Assembly (NCBI GenBank): GCA_934446355.1
Contig: CAKSEC010000001.1
Coordinates: 246,004 to 310,003, forward strand
Origin: an uncultured Oscillospiraceae bacterium
GTDB taxonomy: Bacteria; Bacillota; Clostridia; Oscillospirales; Ruminococcaceae
Direction: 5' to 3'
DNA: 64,000 nt
The translations under genes and the position numbers were made by a program. Within the stretch, counting starts at the first letter, position 1. Each line of letters begins with the position of its first letter. Below are positions 1 to 7,981 of this stretch, in pieces. The notes below the pieces were generated by a model. The model did not search any database and was not told the origin of the DNA. It saw only the letters and a list, made by a program, of their open reading frames with translations.

Positions 1-565
1 TTTCTGCTGATATGTAAATGATGTTGATTCCGGGATACTTTTTCTGCATTTCGTTTTGTATCGCAGAAAGAAGATGGGTTTTTCCAAGTCCTGAATCGCC
101 GTAAATAAACAGCGGGTTGTATTTTTCGTGCTGCTTCTGCGAAACTGCCTTAGCTGCTGCAAAAGCAAGATTGTTTGACGGTCCGACAATGAAGTTGTCA
201 AAGGTGTAGGTTATCTTATTGTCGTGAACGATATTGTCAATCTGGTTGGAAAGTTCCTCGCTGTTCTTGATATTATTGAACTTGGTTTCAGTGGTGGGAA
301 CATCATCCTTGATTATCATTTCAATACGGGTCGGTGTTCCTATCACGTTCGTGAACTGTTCTTCAAGCTTGTCAAGGTATATGGTGTTTATCGTGCTGCG
401 CTTAAATTCGGAATCGGTGGCAAGCACGACGACATTTCCCCGCAACTCTATTGGCTCAAGCGAATCAAGCCACAACTCGCGTGCGGATACAGATATATTG
501 TATTCACGTACATAATTTTCAACAACAAGATTGTAGATGTCAGAGAGCGAGGAAACAGATTTCAT
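1..565 (-). CDS. dnaA: Chromosomal replication initiator DnaA, N-terminal part
   Basis: DnaA binds DnaA boxes at the origin, melts the DNA and loads the replicative helicase. The window holds only the first ~188 codons; the gene runs off the left edge. Domain I covers roughly residues 1-80, including a Trp (ARELWLDSL) seen in DnaA N-termini. A variable linker follows, then the start of the AAA+ domain (YTFDNFIVGPSNNLAFAAA) and the Walker A motif GDSGLGKTH near residue 160. The ATG at 565 has GGTGG about 8 bases upstream; an in-frame GTG at 607 without a clear Shine-Dalgarno is the alternative. It is transcribed away from the presumed oriC on its right. Confidence 0.97.
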   Translation of the reverse strand, partial: MKSVSSLSDIYNLVVENYVREYNISVSARELWLDSLEPIELRGNVVVLATDSEFKRSTINTIYLDKLEEQFTNVIGTPTRIEMIIKDDVPTTETKFNNIKNSEELSNQIDNIVHDNKITYTFDNFIVGPSNNLAFAAAKAVSQKQHEKYNPLFIYGDSGLGKTHLLSAIQNEMQKKYPGINIIYISAE

Positions 566-620
566 ATTAGTCCACCATTCCAGAATTTTGTTTTTTGCAT
601 TTTTCACGTGCCAACAACTC

Positions 621-713
621 TATATTACCATTTGTAATATAGTTAGAGAATATAAATAATTTGCGTCATGAATGTCCATATTTAATAATACCATAAAAAA
701 AGAATTTTTTCAA
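621..713 (-). promoter_or_regulatory. dnaA promoter and 5'UTR hairpin
   Basis: On the minus strand, a -35 TTGAAA (708-713) lies 17 bases from a -10 TATTAT (685-690). Downstream, in the untranslated leader, TATATTAC (621-628) pairs perfectly with GTAATATA (634-641). The hairpin could tune dnaA translation or mRNA stability; that role is inference. Confidence 0.65.
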
Positions 714-753
714 GCAAAAAACCGCTTAAATTCGGCTCGATAATATGTGAAAA

Positions 754-1014
754 TTAAACAAACATATATAGTATTGCGAAGAATATTGCAGATGCTAACG
801 CTCCGGACGCACAACATACTGCCATTTTAAGACAACTAAGCCGCCGCGTTCGCTTAAGATGCTCAGGCGCTCTGGCTGTCAGCAGTTCCGCCTGACGCCT
901 TATCTCCTCGCGGTCCGGCGTCCCGCAGCTGCTGCTGAGTATCACTATCACTTTTTCAAAACAGCTGCTGCGGGGCGTTATCTCAATTATGCTCTTGGTC
1001 ACTCCTTTTATCAT
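754..1014 (-). CDS. Conserved small membrane protein next to dnaA
   Basis: An 86-residue protein of unknown function. The start is well supported by AGGAGGAAAG about 6 bases upstream of the ATG at 1014. The N-terminus (MIKGVTKSIIEI) reads like the small MVKG-type proteins I recall from ruminococcal genomes; this is memory, not a search. The middle is charged (REEIRRQAELLTAR), and the C-terminus is one hydrophobic segment (ASGALASAIFFAILYMFV), so it is probably a tail-anchored membrane protein. It lies between dnaA and the putative origin, transcribed in the same direction as dnaA. Confidence 0.75.
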   Translation of the reverse strand: MIKGVTKSIIEITPRSSCFEKVIVILSSSCGTPDREEIRRQAELLTARAPEHLKRTRRLSCLKMAVCCASGALASAIFFAILYMFV

Positions 1015-1079
1015 ATCTTTCCTCCTGTTATTTTTTCAACATGATTATTGCCATGTTATGTGAATTTATACATGATTTT

Positions 1080-1575
1080 AGCTTGTTTTCAACAGAGAGG
1101 TGAAATTGTTATAAAAACAGAGGGTATAAACGGTAGAAAACTTGCGGGATTGTTGAAAACTACGTTGAAACTGTTAAAAAATCGCATAAAACCGCCTTGG
1201 TCAGTGTGGGTGATTTCAACGTCGGTTTTGACGGAGTTCATTTTTTAGGTTCAAAACCTGTTGGTTAAGTAGAATTATACTCAGGGTTTATCTGTCGCAA
1301 ACCCTATTTTTACGTTGAGATTGGTCTTTTTTGGTTTTGTGGTGTTGAAAAGTTGTTAGTCTGGGCGTTTCAACGGGTTTTTAGGGGGAGTTTTCAACGT
1401 TGAATAGGGTAAAGTTCACTTTTCCAGTTGAAAACTGTGTTGAAACTGTTAAAAAGCCCCCTGAATATGCGAACGGTTGAAAGATGTGAATGTGTTGGAG
1501 GAGTAGTTGAAAAGTTGTTGAGGAACGGTGAGAAGATTTTTTATCAACATTTTTGGGTTGAATGTTGAAAGATCC
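1080..1575. other. oriC: Putative replication origin (oriC) with GTTGAAA-type boxes
   Basis: This intergenic stretch holds about a dozen nonamers of the form NGTTGAAAN on both strands. TGTTGAAAA lies at 1151-1159 and 1343-1351, TTTTCAACA at 1086-1094, TTTTCAACG at 1391-1399 overlapping CGTTGAATA, TGTTGAAAC at 1438-1446, AGTTGAAAA at 1426-1434 and 1505-1513, and TGTTGAAAG at 1563-1571. The copy closest to the classical box TTATCCACA is TTATCAACA at 1541-1549. The clustering beside dnaA fits a bacterial oriC with a variant DnaA box. No coding sequence is supported here. Function is inferred from location and repeat density. Confidence 0.75.
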
Positions 1576-1580
1576 GGGAT

Positions 1581-1614
1581 AAAAAAATTCGGGGAATTTT
1601 CGTTTTCCCCGAAT
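1581..1614 (-). terminator. Rho-independent terminator of the HD-domain gene
   Basis: ATTCGGGGAA (1587-1596) pairs with TTCCCCGAAT (1605-1614). On the minus strand the hairpin is followed by a run of seven T (A-run at 1581-1587). It lies directly after the stop codon of the HD-domain gene and separates it from oriC. Confidence 0.85.
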
Positions 1615-1632
1615 ATAATATTGAAAAATCGG

Positions 1633-2223
1633 TCAGCCGTTCTGCTCGCTTTCCAGAAAATAGGACGCTTCCATGTCTGCGACTGAGAGCGCAAATGCCA
1701 GCGGATACATCGCAAGTGCCTGACCCACTGTGTTCTTGTCCTCCTGACCGGAAAAACCCATGTGCCAGCGTATCGCCATCGCTTCCTCACGGGTCAGCCT
1801 GATGAAGCCGCTGACCATGTATACTGATTTTTCGCCGTGGCCGTAGGGCAATGTGTCGTGTATCTCGTATCTGGGCTGTTTCTCCCACTGGCCGGTCTGC
1901 TCGTTCTTTACGTTGCGGTAGCCTACACGGTAGAAGTTCACTTTGCATACGTCGTGCAGAAGCGACACTATCGCTGTGGTTTCGGGCGAGGCGGTAAGGT
2001 GATATTCGGACTTTACCCGCTCACGCTCAAGGTAGGCGCACAGGCAGTGGTATACGTTGAGGGAGTGCCGGAGCAGTCCGCCCTCAAAGGCATTGTGGTA
2101 GCGGGTGCTGGCGGGGGCGGTGAAGAAATCGCTCTTGTTTTCGAGAAAATCGAGCAGTTTGTCTGCGCCGTCGCGGGTTATGTTCTGGGTGTATATGCTG
2201 ATAAATTCTTCTTTGTCTGTCAT
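1633..2223 (-). CDS. HD-domain phosphohydrolase-like protein
   Basis: A 196-residue protein with HD-superfamily metal-binding signatures: H in LLRHSLNVY (near residue 53), the HD pair in SLLHDVCK (near residue 90), and a later His-containing stretch (HGEKSVYMV). The small all-helical HD fold resembles the HD part of YhaM-type exoribonucleases, but no OB domain is present and the substrate is unknown. GGAGAG precedes the ATG by about 6 bases. The gene starts 21 bases after the stop of the upstream lipoprotein gene, so both are probably one transcript that ends at the terminator next to oriC. Confidence 0.85.
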   Translation of the reverse strand: MTDKEEFISIYTQNITRDGADKLLDFLENKSDFFTAPASTRYHNAFEGGLLRHSLNVYHCLCAYLERERVKSEYHLTASPETTAIVSLLHDVCKVNFYRVGYRNVKNEQTGQWEKQPRYEIHDTLPYGHGEKSVYMVSGFIRLTREEAMAIRWHMGFSGQEDKNTVGQALAMYPLAFALSVADMEASYFLESEQNG

Positions 2224-2244
2224 AATTCTCTCCGTAAATATGTA

Positions 2245-3105
2245 TCAATAGCCGGTGTAGCGAACACGCTTGCGGGTGAACGTCATTGAATCGGGGTCGA
2301 ATGTGTATTCGTACTGCTTGACGGTGTAGCTGCCGTATTCCTTGGCAACGATATGCTGCAGCATGAAGCCTGCCGACTGGGGTTCAAGGTGGGTGCCGTA
2401 GGGTGCTGTTTCAACACCGTTTTCGTATACGGGTATCTCGCACAGCTTACCGCTGGATATGGAGAAGTAGCGGGCGTACTGGGGGACTTCGACCTCGTTT
2501 ATCATGTGGAAATCAAGCTGGATAATATCGGGGTATTCTGCGGCGTCGAAATCACGCATATTTGAGATGAGTTCGACGCCGTATGTAAGGTCTTGCAGTA
2601 CGTTTTCAAAGATGAGGAAGCGGTCGCTGCGGGGGATATTTATTTTCAGGGTGTCCAGCTGTTCGGTGCCGCTTATCAGATCAAGGCGGAAATCGCCGTA
2701 GAGCGAGCCGTTTATCGTGGTGGTTTCAAGTGCGGGGACGTCTGAATCGGGGTCAAGCTTTATGCAGGATATTTCGACGGTGTAGTATTCGCCGGCGGAA
2801 TAAACGTTATCAATGGTATAGGACAGGCGGTCGCCCTCGATTCGGGGGGACTGCACGGCGGGTGGGATAACGTCGTCGGGCTCGATAGGTTCGGGGAGGG
2901 TGGCTGCCGTTGTGGTGGACTGGGTCGTCACGGGCGGCGGGGCGGTGGTCTGTGCGGGGACTGAAGAGGTTATTTCGGCGGAGGCGTTTTCCAGATCGCA
3001 GGCGGTCAGCATTACGGGAAGCGCAAGGAGTATGGACAGGGCTGATATGCGCTGCGCGATGTGGGCTGCGGATCTATGCGGTTTGCTGTGATGTGCGGCA
3101 CTCAT
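2245..3105 (-). CDS. Lipoprotein of unknown function
   Basis: About 286 residues. A lipoprotein signal peptide ends in LPVMLTAC, so the mature protein should be lipid-anchored on the outer face of the membrane. A Thr/Pro-rich linker (residues ~45-75) leads to a globular part of predicted beta-rich character with no family I recognise. An in-frame GTG at 3114 exists, but GGAGGTG lies 6 bases before the ATG at 3105, which decides the start. It probably shares a transcript with the downstream HD-domain gene and is driven by a promoter whose -10 lies inside a long palindrome. Confidence 0.82.
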   Translation of the reverse strand: MSAAHHSKPHRSAAHIAQRISALSILLALPVMLTACDLENASAEITSSVPAQTTAPPPVTTQSTTTAATLPEPIEPDDVIPPAVQSPRIEGDRLSYTIDNVYSAGEYYTVEISCIKLDPDSDVPALETTTINGSLYGDFRLDLISGTEQLDTLKINIPRSDRFLIFENVLQDLTYGVELISNMRDFDAAEYPDIIQLDFHMINEVEVPQYARYFSISSGKLCEIPVYENGVETAPYGTHLEPQSAGFMLQHIVAKEYGSYTVKQYEYTFDPDSMTFTRKRVRYTGY

Positions 3106-3145
3106 TTGGATCACCTCCGGGCTTGTGGGTTTTATTCGGCGTTTC

Positions 3146-3183
3146 TTTTACTATATTATATAGTAAAATGCGGAAAAAATCAA
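3146..3183 (-). promoter_or_regulatory. Promoter with palindromic operator for the lipoprotein-HD genes
   Basis: On the minus strand TTGATT (3178-3183) and TATAAT (3155-3160) are 17 bases apart. The -10 sits in a perfect palindrome: TTTTACTATA (3146-3155) and TATAGTAAAA (3159-3168) around a 3-base centre. A repressor bound there would block the promoter. The protein is not identified. Confidence 0.65.
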
Positions 3184-3216
3184 GGCTAAATGGGGCGCAA
3201 TTTGGCGCGTCCTTTA

Positions 3217-3972
3217 TTATCGGATAATGGCGTTTATGGCGTCTGACAGGCAGGCTGACCATAGTCTGGTCTGGATATCCTCGTCGGCGGGGGCTGCAAG
3301 ATAGCTGCTGTGGCGTGGGTCGGAGGTGAGGGTGCTGAGCAGGACGGCGGTAGGCACTCCGGCGGCTATCACGGGGACGCCGACAGTGTTCTGCGATAGT
3401 TCAGGTCGTGGGTCTGCAGTGCCGGAGCCGGGGACTATGCCGGCGGTGGAAAGCTGAACGGTGCGGCATATACGCAATGGGCTGACGCAGCACAGAGAAT
3501 CTATTGCGATAACGCAGGAGGGCTTTATTTCACGGACGAGGGCGCGCAGCATTCGGGCGGTTTCGATACCGGTGCGGACGGCTACGTCTGTTTCAACGGC
3601 GCACAGTCTGTAGACGCTTCCGCGGCGGGCTGCGAGCCGGCGGACGGTGAGTGCGCCGAGGCTGTCCCGTGTGATATCGGGGTTGCCAAGGCCGGCTGCG
3701 AGAATAACGCCGCTGGGGGGGATCAGCTGTTCAAGACCTCTTTTCAGCAATGCGGGCAGGGCTGACTGTGCGGGGTCGCCCTCAAGTGTGATATATCTGC
3801 CGGGCGGGTGCTGTGCGGTGTGGGAGGCTGCGGGAGGAATACGGATATCGGTTATTTTTACGCCGCCGATATTGCGGGTCACGGAGCGCACTCCGGGGAC
3901 GGCGGCGGTCATGCGGGCAGACTCGGAGGCGAGGTCGGTTCTGGGGGACGTGTTATTATATTTTGGGATCAT
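3217..3972 (-). CDS. gpr: Germination protease (GPR, spore protease)
   Basis: GPR cleaves small acid-soluble spore proteins at germination. Family signatures are visible: RTDLASESA near the N-terminus, GLGNPDITRDSLG, VIAIDSLCC, a PGSG motif after TVQLSTAGI, and GVPVIAAGVPTAVL. At 251 residues it is shorter than typical Bacillus GPR (~370), mainly in the N-terminal and C-terminal parts, as in compact clostridial forms. AAGGAG precedes the ATG at 3972. No other spore gene is in the window, so it shows sporulation ancestry rather than proving that the organism sporulates. Confidence 0.88.
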   Translation of the reverse strand: MIPKYNNTSPRTDLASESARMTAAVPGVRSVTRNIGGVKITDIRIPPAASHTAQHPPGRYITLEGDPAQSALPALLKRGLEQLIPPSGVILAAGLGNPDITRDSLGALTVRRLAARRGSVYRLCAVETDVAVRTGIETARMLRALVREIKPSCVIAIDSLCCVSPLRICRTVQLSTAGIVPGSGTADPRPELSQNTVGVPVIAAGVPTAVLLSTLTSDPRHSSYLAAPADEDIQTRLWSACLSDAINAIIR

Positions 3973-4272
3973 TTTTTCTCCTTAGATAATATTGCGTGAT
4001 TATTGTCTGCGTTCGTGCAGTGGGGTGGTCAGTCGGGCGATGTATCTGTCGATGTTGGAGTGGGTGTTGTTTTGGAATTACCACGCTTTGATGGGGCGAA
4101 TTGTGGGGTATAAAGGCGAGGGGTGCTGTACAAGCGCATGGGTTACTGAACAAGTGCAAATGCTGCTGCGTTGGCAATAGGCGTCGATTAACAAGTTGGG
4201 CGGGAGTTATGCGGTTTCGACAATTATTTTTCTGCGGTATGGGGGAAATTATCCGGCGGGGAGAAAAAATCA

Positions 4273-4301
4273 TTGCATTTTTGTTTGAAATGCTGTATAA
4301 T
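4273..4301 (+). promoter_or_regulatory. Promoter upstream of the 4.35 kb repeat element
   Basis: TTGCAT (4273-4278) and TATAAT (4296-4301) are spaced by 17 bases. It points into the diverged repeat element at 4351-4575 and then the lipoprotein gene, whose leader would be about 340 bases long. The stretch 3973-4272 shows only short ORFs without ribosome-binding sites; I see no gene there. Confidence 0.55.
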
Positions 4302-4350
4302 AAATAGTGGTCATCTATAATGACTTAAGATTTTGTCGAAAAGTCAACAG

Positions 4351-4575
4351 CCAGACAGGCAGGAAACCTTCGATTCTGGGAACAAGTCTGACATCTGGGC
4401 TTTTGTTATGCTGCCATTAACTGCCCGATATCATGTTGTGTTTTGGGGTGGCGTTGCAGGCGTCCTGCTTGCGCAGATTGTCCTTTAATGCCTGACATCA
4501 CGGGTTCTGGGGACACTGGCACAGGCGTGCGGCAGGCTTATGACAACAGAGATGTAGAGTTATCGGCGGTCTGAG
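4351..4575 (+). repeat. Diverged, long copy of the interspersed hairpin repeat
   Basis: The left end (4351-4380) reads CCAGACAGGCAGGAAACC then TTCGATTCTGGG. The right end (4547-4575) reads AGAGATGTAGAGTTATCGG then CGGTCTGAG. Both align with the ends of the well-formed copy at 24613-24717. Instead of a ~42-base central hairpin it holds about 165 bases, including an inner GCAGG/CCTGC hairpin near 4455. A GTCGAAAAGTC motif precedes the left end, as in other copies. No coding potential was seen. Confidence 0.6.
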
Positions 4576-4647
4576 TGGTCATTTCTTTGACTTTATATGA
4601 GCCGAGAGGTCTTATCTTCCGCCGGGTGCGGTTCAAGGAGGAACAAT

Positions 4648-5124
4648 ATGAATAAAACAAAGTGTAGTCTTACAATGCTGCTTATAGCTTTTTCGTTATC
4701 TTTGTGTGCTTGCCAGGCTGGCGACAGCGAGTCAGTTAGTTCGACACATAACAATTCATCCAGTTCTGATATGGAAGCAATAGTCTACGATACAGAAATT
4801 ACCACAAAATCCAATGCCGACACAACAACAGCTACTGTAAAAGGCTCTGAAAGTAATGTTATAAAGCCGAATAACGCTGCGTCTGATGATGAAGTAGATT
4901 TTCTGGAAAACGCTGAACAGTTGGTTAATTCTGTTGAGCAAATTGAAGAATTAAAGCGGTCGCTTTTGGAAATCGAAGGCGTTACAGACGTACAAATCTA
5001 TAACAGCGATGACGATTCACAAGACACAGAGCTTCAGATTACTGAGGGCAAGGCTGAAAAAGGAATGGTAGTAAAAGTATTCTATGACAATGGCGGATCT
5101 TGGGCAAAGTACACGAAACAATAG
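4648..5124 (+). CDS. Small Ser/Thr-rich lipoprotein
   Basis: 158 residues. The signal peptide ends in the lipobox SLSLCAC, followed by a Ser/Thr-rich linker and a short C-terminal globular region (ELKRSLLEIEGVTDVQIYN) without a family I recognise. The start at 4648 is chosen because AAGGAGGAAC lies 5 bases upstream; an upstream in-frame ATG at 4597 has no ribosome-binding site. The gene precedes darA-holB-ricT by 50 bases, so some co-transcription is possible. Confidence 0.8.
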   Translation: MNKTKCSLTMLLIAFSLSLCACQAGDSESVSSTHNNSSSSDMEAIVYDTEITTKSNADTTTATVKGSESNVIKPNNAASDDEVDFLENAEQLVNSVEQIEELKRSLLEIEGVTDVQIYNSDDDSQDTELQITEGKAEKGMVVKVFYDNGGSWAKYTKQ

Positions 5125-5173
5125 GTATGTTACAAGTCATTATAAAACATAAACTAGAGGAGGTAATTATATA

Positions 5174-5497
5174 ATGAAGCTTATTTTTGCTATCGTGAAC
5201 AACGACGACAGCCATTCGGTTTCTTCGTCGCTGACTCAGAATGGTTTTCAGGCAACTAAGCTGGCTTCTACTGGCGGCTTTCTGATGGCTGGCAACACAA
5301 CGTTCATGATATGCTCTGAGGACGCTCAGGTCGATACGGTTATAGATATCATCAGCAAGCACAGCCACAAGCGGCAGCAATTCGTTCCGAACTCTGCAAG
5401 CTATGGGCTGAGCAATTATACAAGTTTCCCTGTTGAGGTATCTGTCGGCGGCGCAACTATTTTCGTCACGAACATAGAAAGATTTGAGAAGGTATAA
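5174..5497 (+). CDS. darA: Cyclic-di-AMP receptor protein DarA (PstA/YaaQ family)
   Basis: A 107-residue PII-like protein that binds c-di-AMP as a trimer. The family length (~109) and motifs match: MKLIFAIVNNDD at the N-terminus, a central GGFLMAGNTTFM, and the C-terminal GGATIFVTNIERFEKV. AGAGGAGGT precedes the ATG. It is the first gene of the classical darA-holB-ricT order of Firmicutes, and its stop codon overlaps the holB start by one base, implying coupled translation. Confidence 0.95.
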   Translation: MKLIFAIVNNDDSHSVSSSLTQNGFQATKLASTGGFLMAGNTTFMICSEDAQVDTVIDIISKHSHKRQQFVPNSASYGLSNYTSFPVEVSVGGATIFVTNIERFEKV

Positions 5498-6537
5498 TGC
5501 GGCTTTACGGTAAAGATAAGCTTGTTGGTCTTCTGGGGGATATGGCGGAGGAAAACAGACTTCCGCACGCAATACTTCTCACGGGAGAACGGGGCAGCGG
5601 GCGCAGGACTATGGCAAACTTCATTGCAAAGCTGTTTTTGTGCGGTCCGCAGCCGTGCGAGAAATGTCCTGTATGCTCGAAGATAAATTCGTTTGCGCAC
5701 CCTGACGTTATCTATGTACTGAGGGAATGCGGCGGAAAATACGGTCTGCAGAACAAGGGCGGAATAGTTTCTGTGCGTGAGATAATGGACGGGATATCTG
5801 TAAAGCCCAACGACGGGGACCTTAAGATATACGTTTTTGAGGACGCAGACGAGCTTTCGCCGATGGTGCAGAATACGCTGCTGAAAAATATTGAGGAGCC
5901 TGAACCGTGGGTGAAGTTCATATTTCTCTGCGAGAGCGCAGGCAGCCTGCTTTCTACAGTGCGGTCAAGGGTAACGGAATTTCGCATACCAGACTGCTCG
6001 GAGGAGGACTGCTGCAGGTGTCTTACGGAGGAATACGGTATAGAGAGGGCAAAGGCGTGGGAATATTCCCAGATGATGTCGGGGAATATAGGAAAATGTC
6101 TGGAGGCTCTTGGAGCGGGAACGAAGCAGGAGCCGAAAAGTAAGTCAGCGGCAAAAAAGAACGCACGGGACGACGAGCAGGAGGACGGCATTCCGCCCGA
6201 ACTGAAGCTGATGGAAACGGCTCGCCATGCTGCGGCAGGTATTGCACGCAAGAGTGGGTATATGCTGTGTGCGGCGCTGGCGGAGCAATCGGGAAGAAAA
6301 GAATATTCGGGCACGCTTGAATATCTGGGTGGAATACTCAGGGACGCGCTTTCGGTCAGGACCGGCACGGGGCTTTTTTCATGCGGAAAAAAGGAAGCGG
6401 GAGAGCTTGCGGGGGTCTACAATGAAGCGGAACTTACGGCTATGCTGGAGGCGATATTCAGGGTAAAGGCTCAGGCGGCTTCGGCTAATCTGAATCTGGC
6501 GCTGTGTTCGGCTTACCTTACATCTGTTTTGATATAA
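5497..6537 (+). CDS. holB: DNA polymerase III subunit delta'
   Basis: 346 residues. Delta' is part of the clamp-loader complex that places the sliding clamp on DNA. Visible are the P-loop-like GERGSGRRTM (near residue 31), a zinc-ribbon with four Cys (CGPQPCEKCPVC), VFEDADELSPMVQNTLLKNIEEP (sensor/DEAD-like region, starting near residue 112) and the TVRSRVTEFRI arginine motif. The start overlaps the darA stop in TAATG, with GAGAAGG as ribosome-binding site. The C-terminal third carries a charged insertion (KSKSAAKKNARDDEQEDG) that varies in the family. Confidence 0.95.
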   Translation: MRLYGKDKLVGLLGDMAEENRLPHAILLTGERGSGRRTMANFIAKLFLCGPQPCEKCPVCSKINSFAHPDVIYVLRECGGKYGLQNKGGIVSVREIMDGISVKPNDGDLKIYVFEDADELSPMVQNTLLKNIEEPEPWVKFIFLCESAGSLLSTVRSRVTEFRIPDCSEEDCCRCLTEEYGIERAKAWEYSQMMSGNIGKCLEALGAGTKQEPKSKSAAKKNARDDEQEDGIPPELKLMETARHAAAGIARKSGYMLCAALAEQSGRKEYSGTLEYLGGILRDALSVRTGTGLFSCGKKEAGELAGVYNEAELTAMLEAIFRVKAQAASANLNLALCSAYLTSVLI

Positions 6538-6601
6538 TACGGACGGTTGCCGATCCGAATAATTACTTTATAGTATAGGATATATAGAAGATTGGAGCAT
6601 A

Positions 6602-7759
6602 ATGGATAACAATTACTTAAACGATTTTACTGAAAAGATAGCGCCTAAGGTCAAGCAGGACAAGCCTGTGCGTGCGGAGGGTGCAGTTATTAAGCCGGAA
6701 TTTATGACCGACGACCTCACGGAGCACCGTCAGAATCATTCTGATCGTCCGGAGCGATTGGAGCGCTCGGAACGCCCGGCACGGCGTGAGGGACAGGGAA
6801 AGCCAAGGAACGAGCGTCCTGCAAGAAACGATAGGCAGGAGCGCAGGGAGGATACTCAAAGACCTGAGAGAAAGCCGGCTGACCCTGACGCAGTTGTGGA
6901 GATAATCGGAATAAGGTTCAAGGACGTCGGAAAGGTGTATTATTTCGCACCGGGCGGCGTAAGCTTTGAGCAGGGCGACAATGCCATCGTGGAAACGGCA
7001 AGGGGCATTGAATGCGGCGAGATAGTGCTGACAAACAGGACTGTTCCGGAAAGCACTATCGTATCTCCGCTGAAGAAGATAATCAGAAAGGCTACCCCTG
7101 CGGACGAAAAGCAGCTTGAGGAAAAACGCCGTCAGGAAAAGGAGATAATGCAGGTATTTTCGGAGAAGATAGCTCTGCATAAGCTGGACATGAAGCCCAT
7201 CGACGTGGACTGCACATTTGACGGCAGCAAGATACTTTTCTATTTCACGTCTGACGGCAGGGTGGATTTCAGGGAACTTGTAAAGGACCTTGCCGCAGTA
7301 TACCGCACGAGGATAGAATTAAGGCAGATAGGCGTCAGGGACGAAGCCAAAATGCTGGGCGGGCTTGGAATATGCGGGCGGCCGTTCTGCTGTTCGAGCT
7401 TTCTGGGCGAGTTCCAGCCGGTTTCTATTAAGATGGCAAAGGAGCAGTCGCTGTCGCTGAATCCGACAAAAATTTCGGGTACGTGCGGTCGTTTGATGTG
7501 CTGTCTGAAATACGAGCAGAACTGCTATGAGGAGTTCCTCAGGACTACCCCGAAGGTCGGAGCGTATGTCGAAACCGTCGAGGGTCGGGGCAGAGTGTGC
7601 GAAACTAATCTGCTGACTGGTATCCTCAAGGTGCAGCTGGACAAGAATCCGGACGCGCCTATCGCTGTCAATAAGTCTGAGGTAAAGCTTATCAAGGACG
7701 GGCAGGTAAGGATAAGCAAGGACGAGATTAAGGCTCTTAAGGGGCTGGAGGACAAATAA
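6602..7759 (+). CDS. ricT: RicT (YaaT), PSP1-domain protein
   Basis: 385 residues. In Bacillus RicT (YaaT) forms an Fe-S-containing complex with RicA and RicF that modulates RNase Y processing. The C-terminal PSP1 domain starts near residue 98 and contains the Cys-rich core GLGICGRPFCCSSFL and GTCGRLMCCLKYEQNCYEEF. The first ~95 residues are a low-complexity, Arg/Glu/Pro-rich tail (RPERLERSERPARREG), longer than in Bacillus and probably disordered. The gene follows holB by 64 bases, with GGAG before the ATG, and ends the operon ahead of a strong terminator. Confidence 0.94.
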   Translation: MDNNYLNDFTEKIAPKVKQDKPVRAEGAVIKPEFMTDDLTEHRQNHSDRPERLERSERPARREGQGKPRNERPARNDRQERREDTQRPERKPADPDAVVEIIGIRFKDVGKVYYFAPGGVSFEQGDNAIVETARGIECGEIVLTNRTVPESTIVSPLKKIIRKATPADEKQLEEKRRQEKEIMQVFSEKIALHKLDMKPIDVDCTFDGSKILFYFTSDGRVDFRELVKDLAAVYRTRIELRQIGVRDEAKMLGGLGICGRPFCCSSFLGEFQPVSIKMAKEQSLSLNPTKISGTCGRLMCCLKYEQNCYEEFLRTTPKVGAYVETVEGRGRVCETNLLTGILKVQLDKNPDAPIAVNKSEVKLIKDGQVRISKDEIKALKGLEDK

Positions 7760-7760
7760 A

Positions 7761-7819
7761 TAGACTGGCGAGAAGTGTTTTAATAAGATGAGCACCGGAC
7801 AATCGTTCGGTGCTTTTTT
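7761..7819 (+). terminator. ricT operon terminator, with a repeat remnant
   Basis: GCACCGGAC (7792-7800) pairs with GTTCGGTGC (7805-7813), followed by TTTTTTG. Just after the ricT stop, AGACTGGCGAGAAG (7762-7775) is identical to the left end of the interspersed repeat at 24.6 kb; it is a remnant of that family. Confidence 0.85.
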
Positions 7820-7876
7820 GTGCTTTGCAGCATTATTTTAATTTTTTATTTTTTTTATTTTTTTTGCAAAAAACTC

Positions 7877-7905
7877 TTGACAGATAATTTGTTGTGTGTT
7901 ATAAT
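7877..7905 (+). promoter_or_regulatory. Sigma-A promoter of the 8 kb lipoprotein gene
   Basis: TTGACA (7877-7882) and TATAAT (7900-7905) are both consensus, with a 17-base spacer. The leader to the ATG at 7982 is about 70 bases. Confidence 0.85.
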
Positions 7906-7981
7906 GTAAAAAATCTCAGGTGATTATAGTGCTGATAAGATGTGATGGCATGAAAAAATGTTTGCGGCGAGGAGGTATTTT

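Noticed and set aside
224..637. Plus-strand reading frame of 137 codons opposite dnaA
   Set aside because: It lies antisense to a clear dnaA reading frame and has no start signal.
3990..4590. Short reading frames on both strands, 62-105 codons
   Set aside because: No ribosome-binding sites, mutually overlapping, and low-complexity or Cys/Trp-rich composition; the region is better explained by a promoter and a repeat element.
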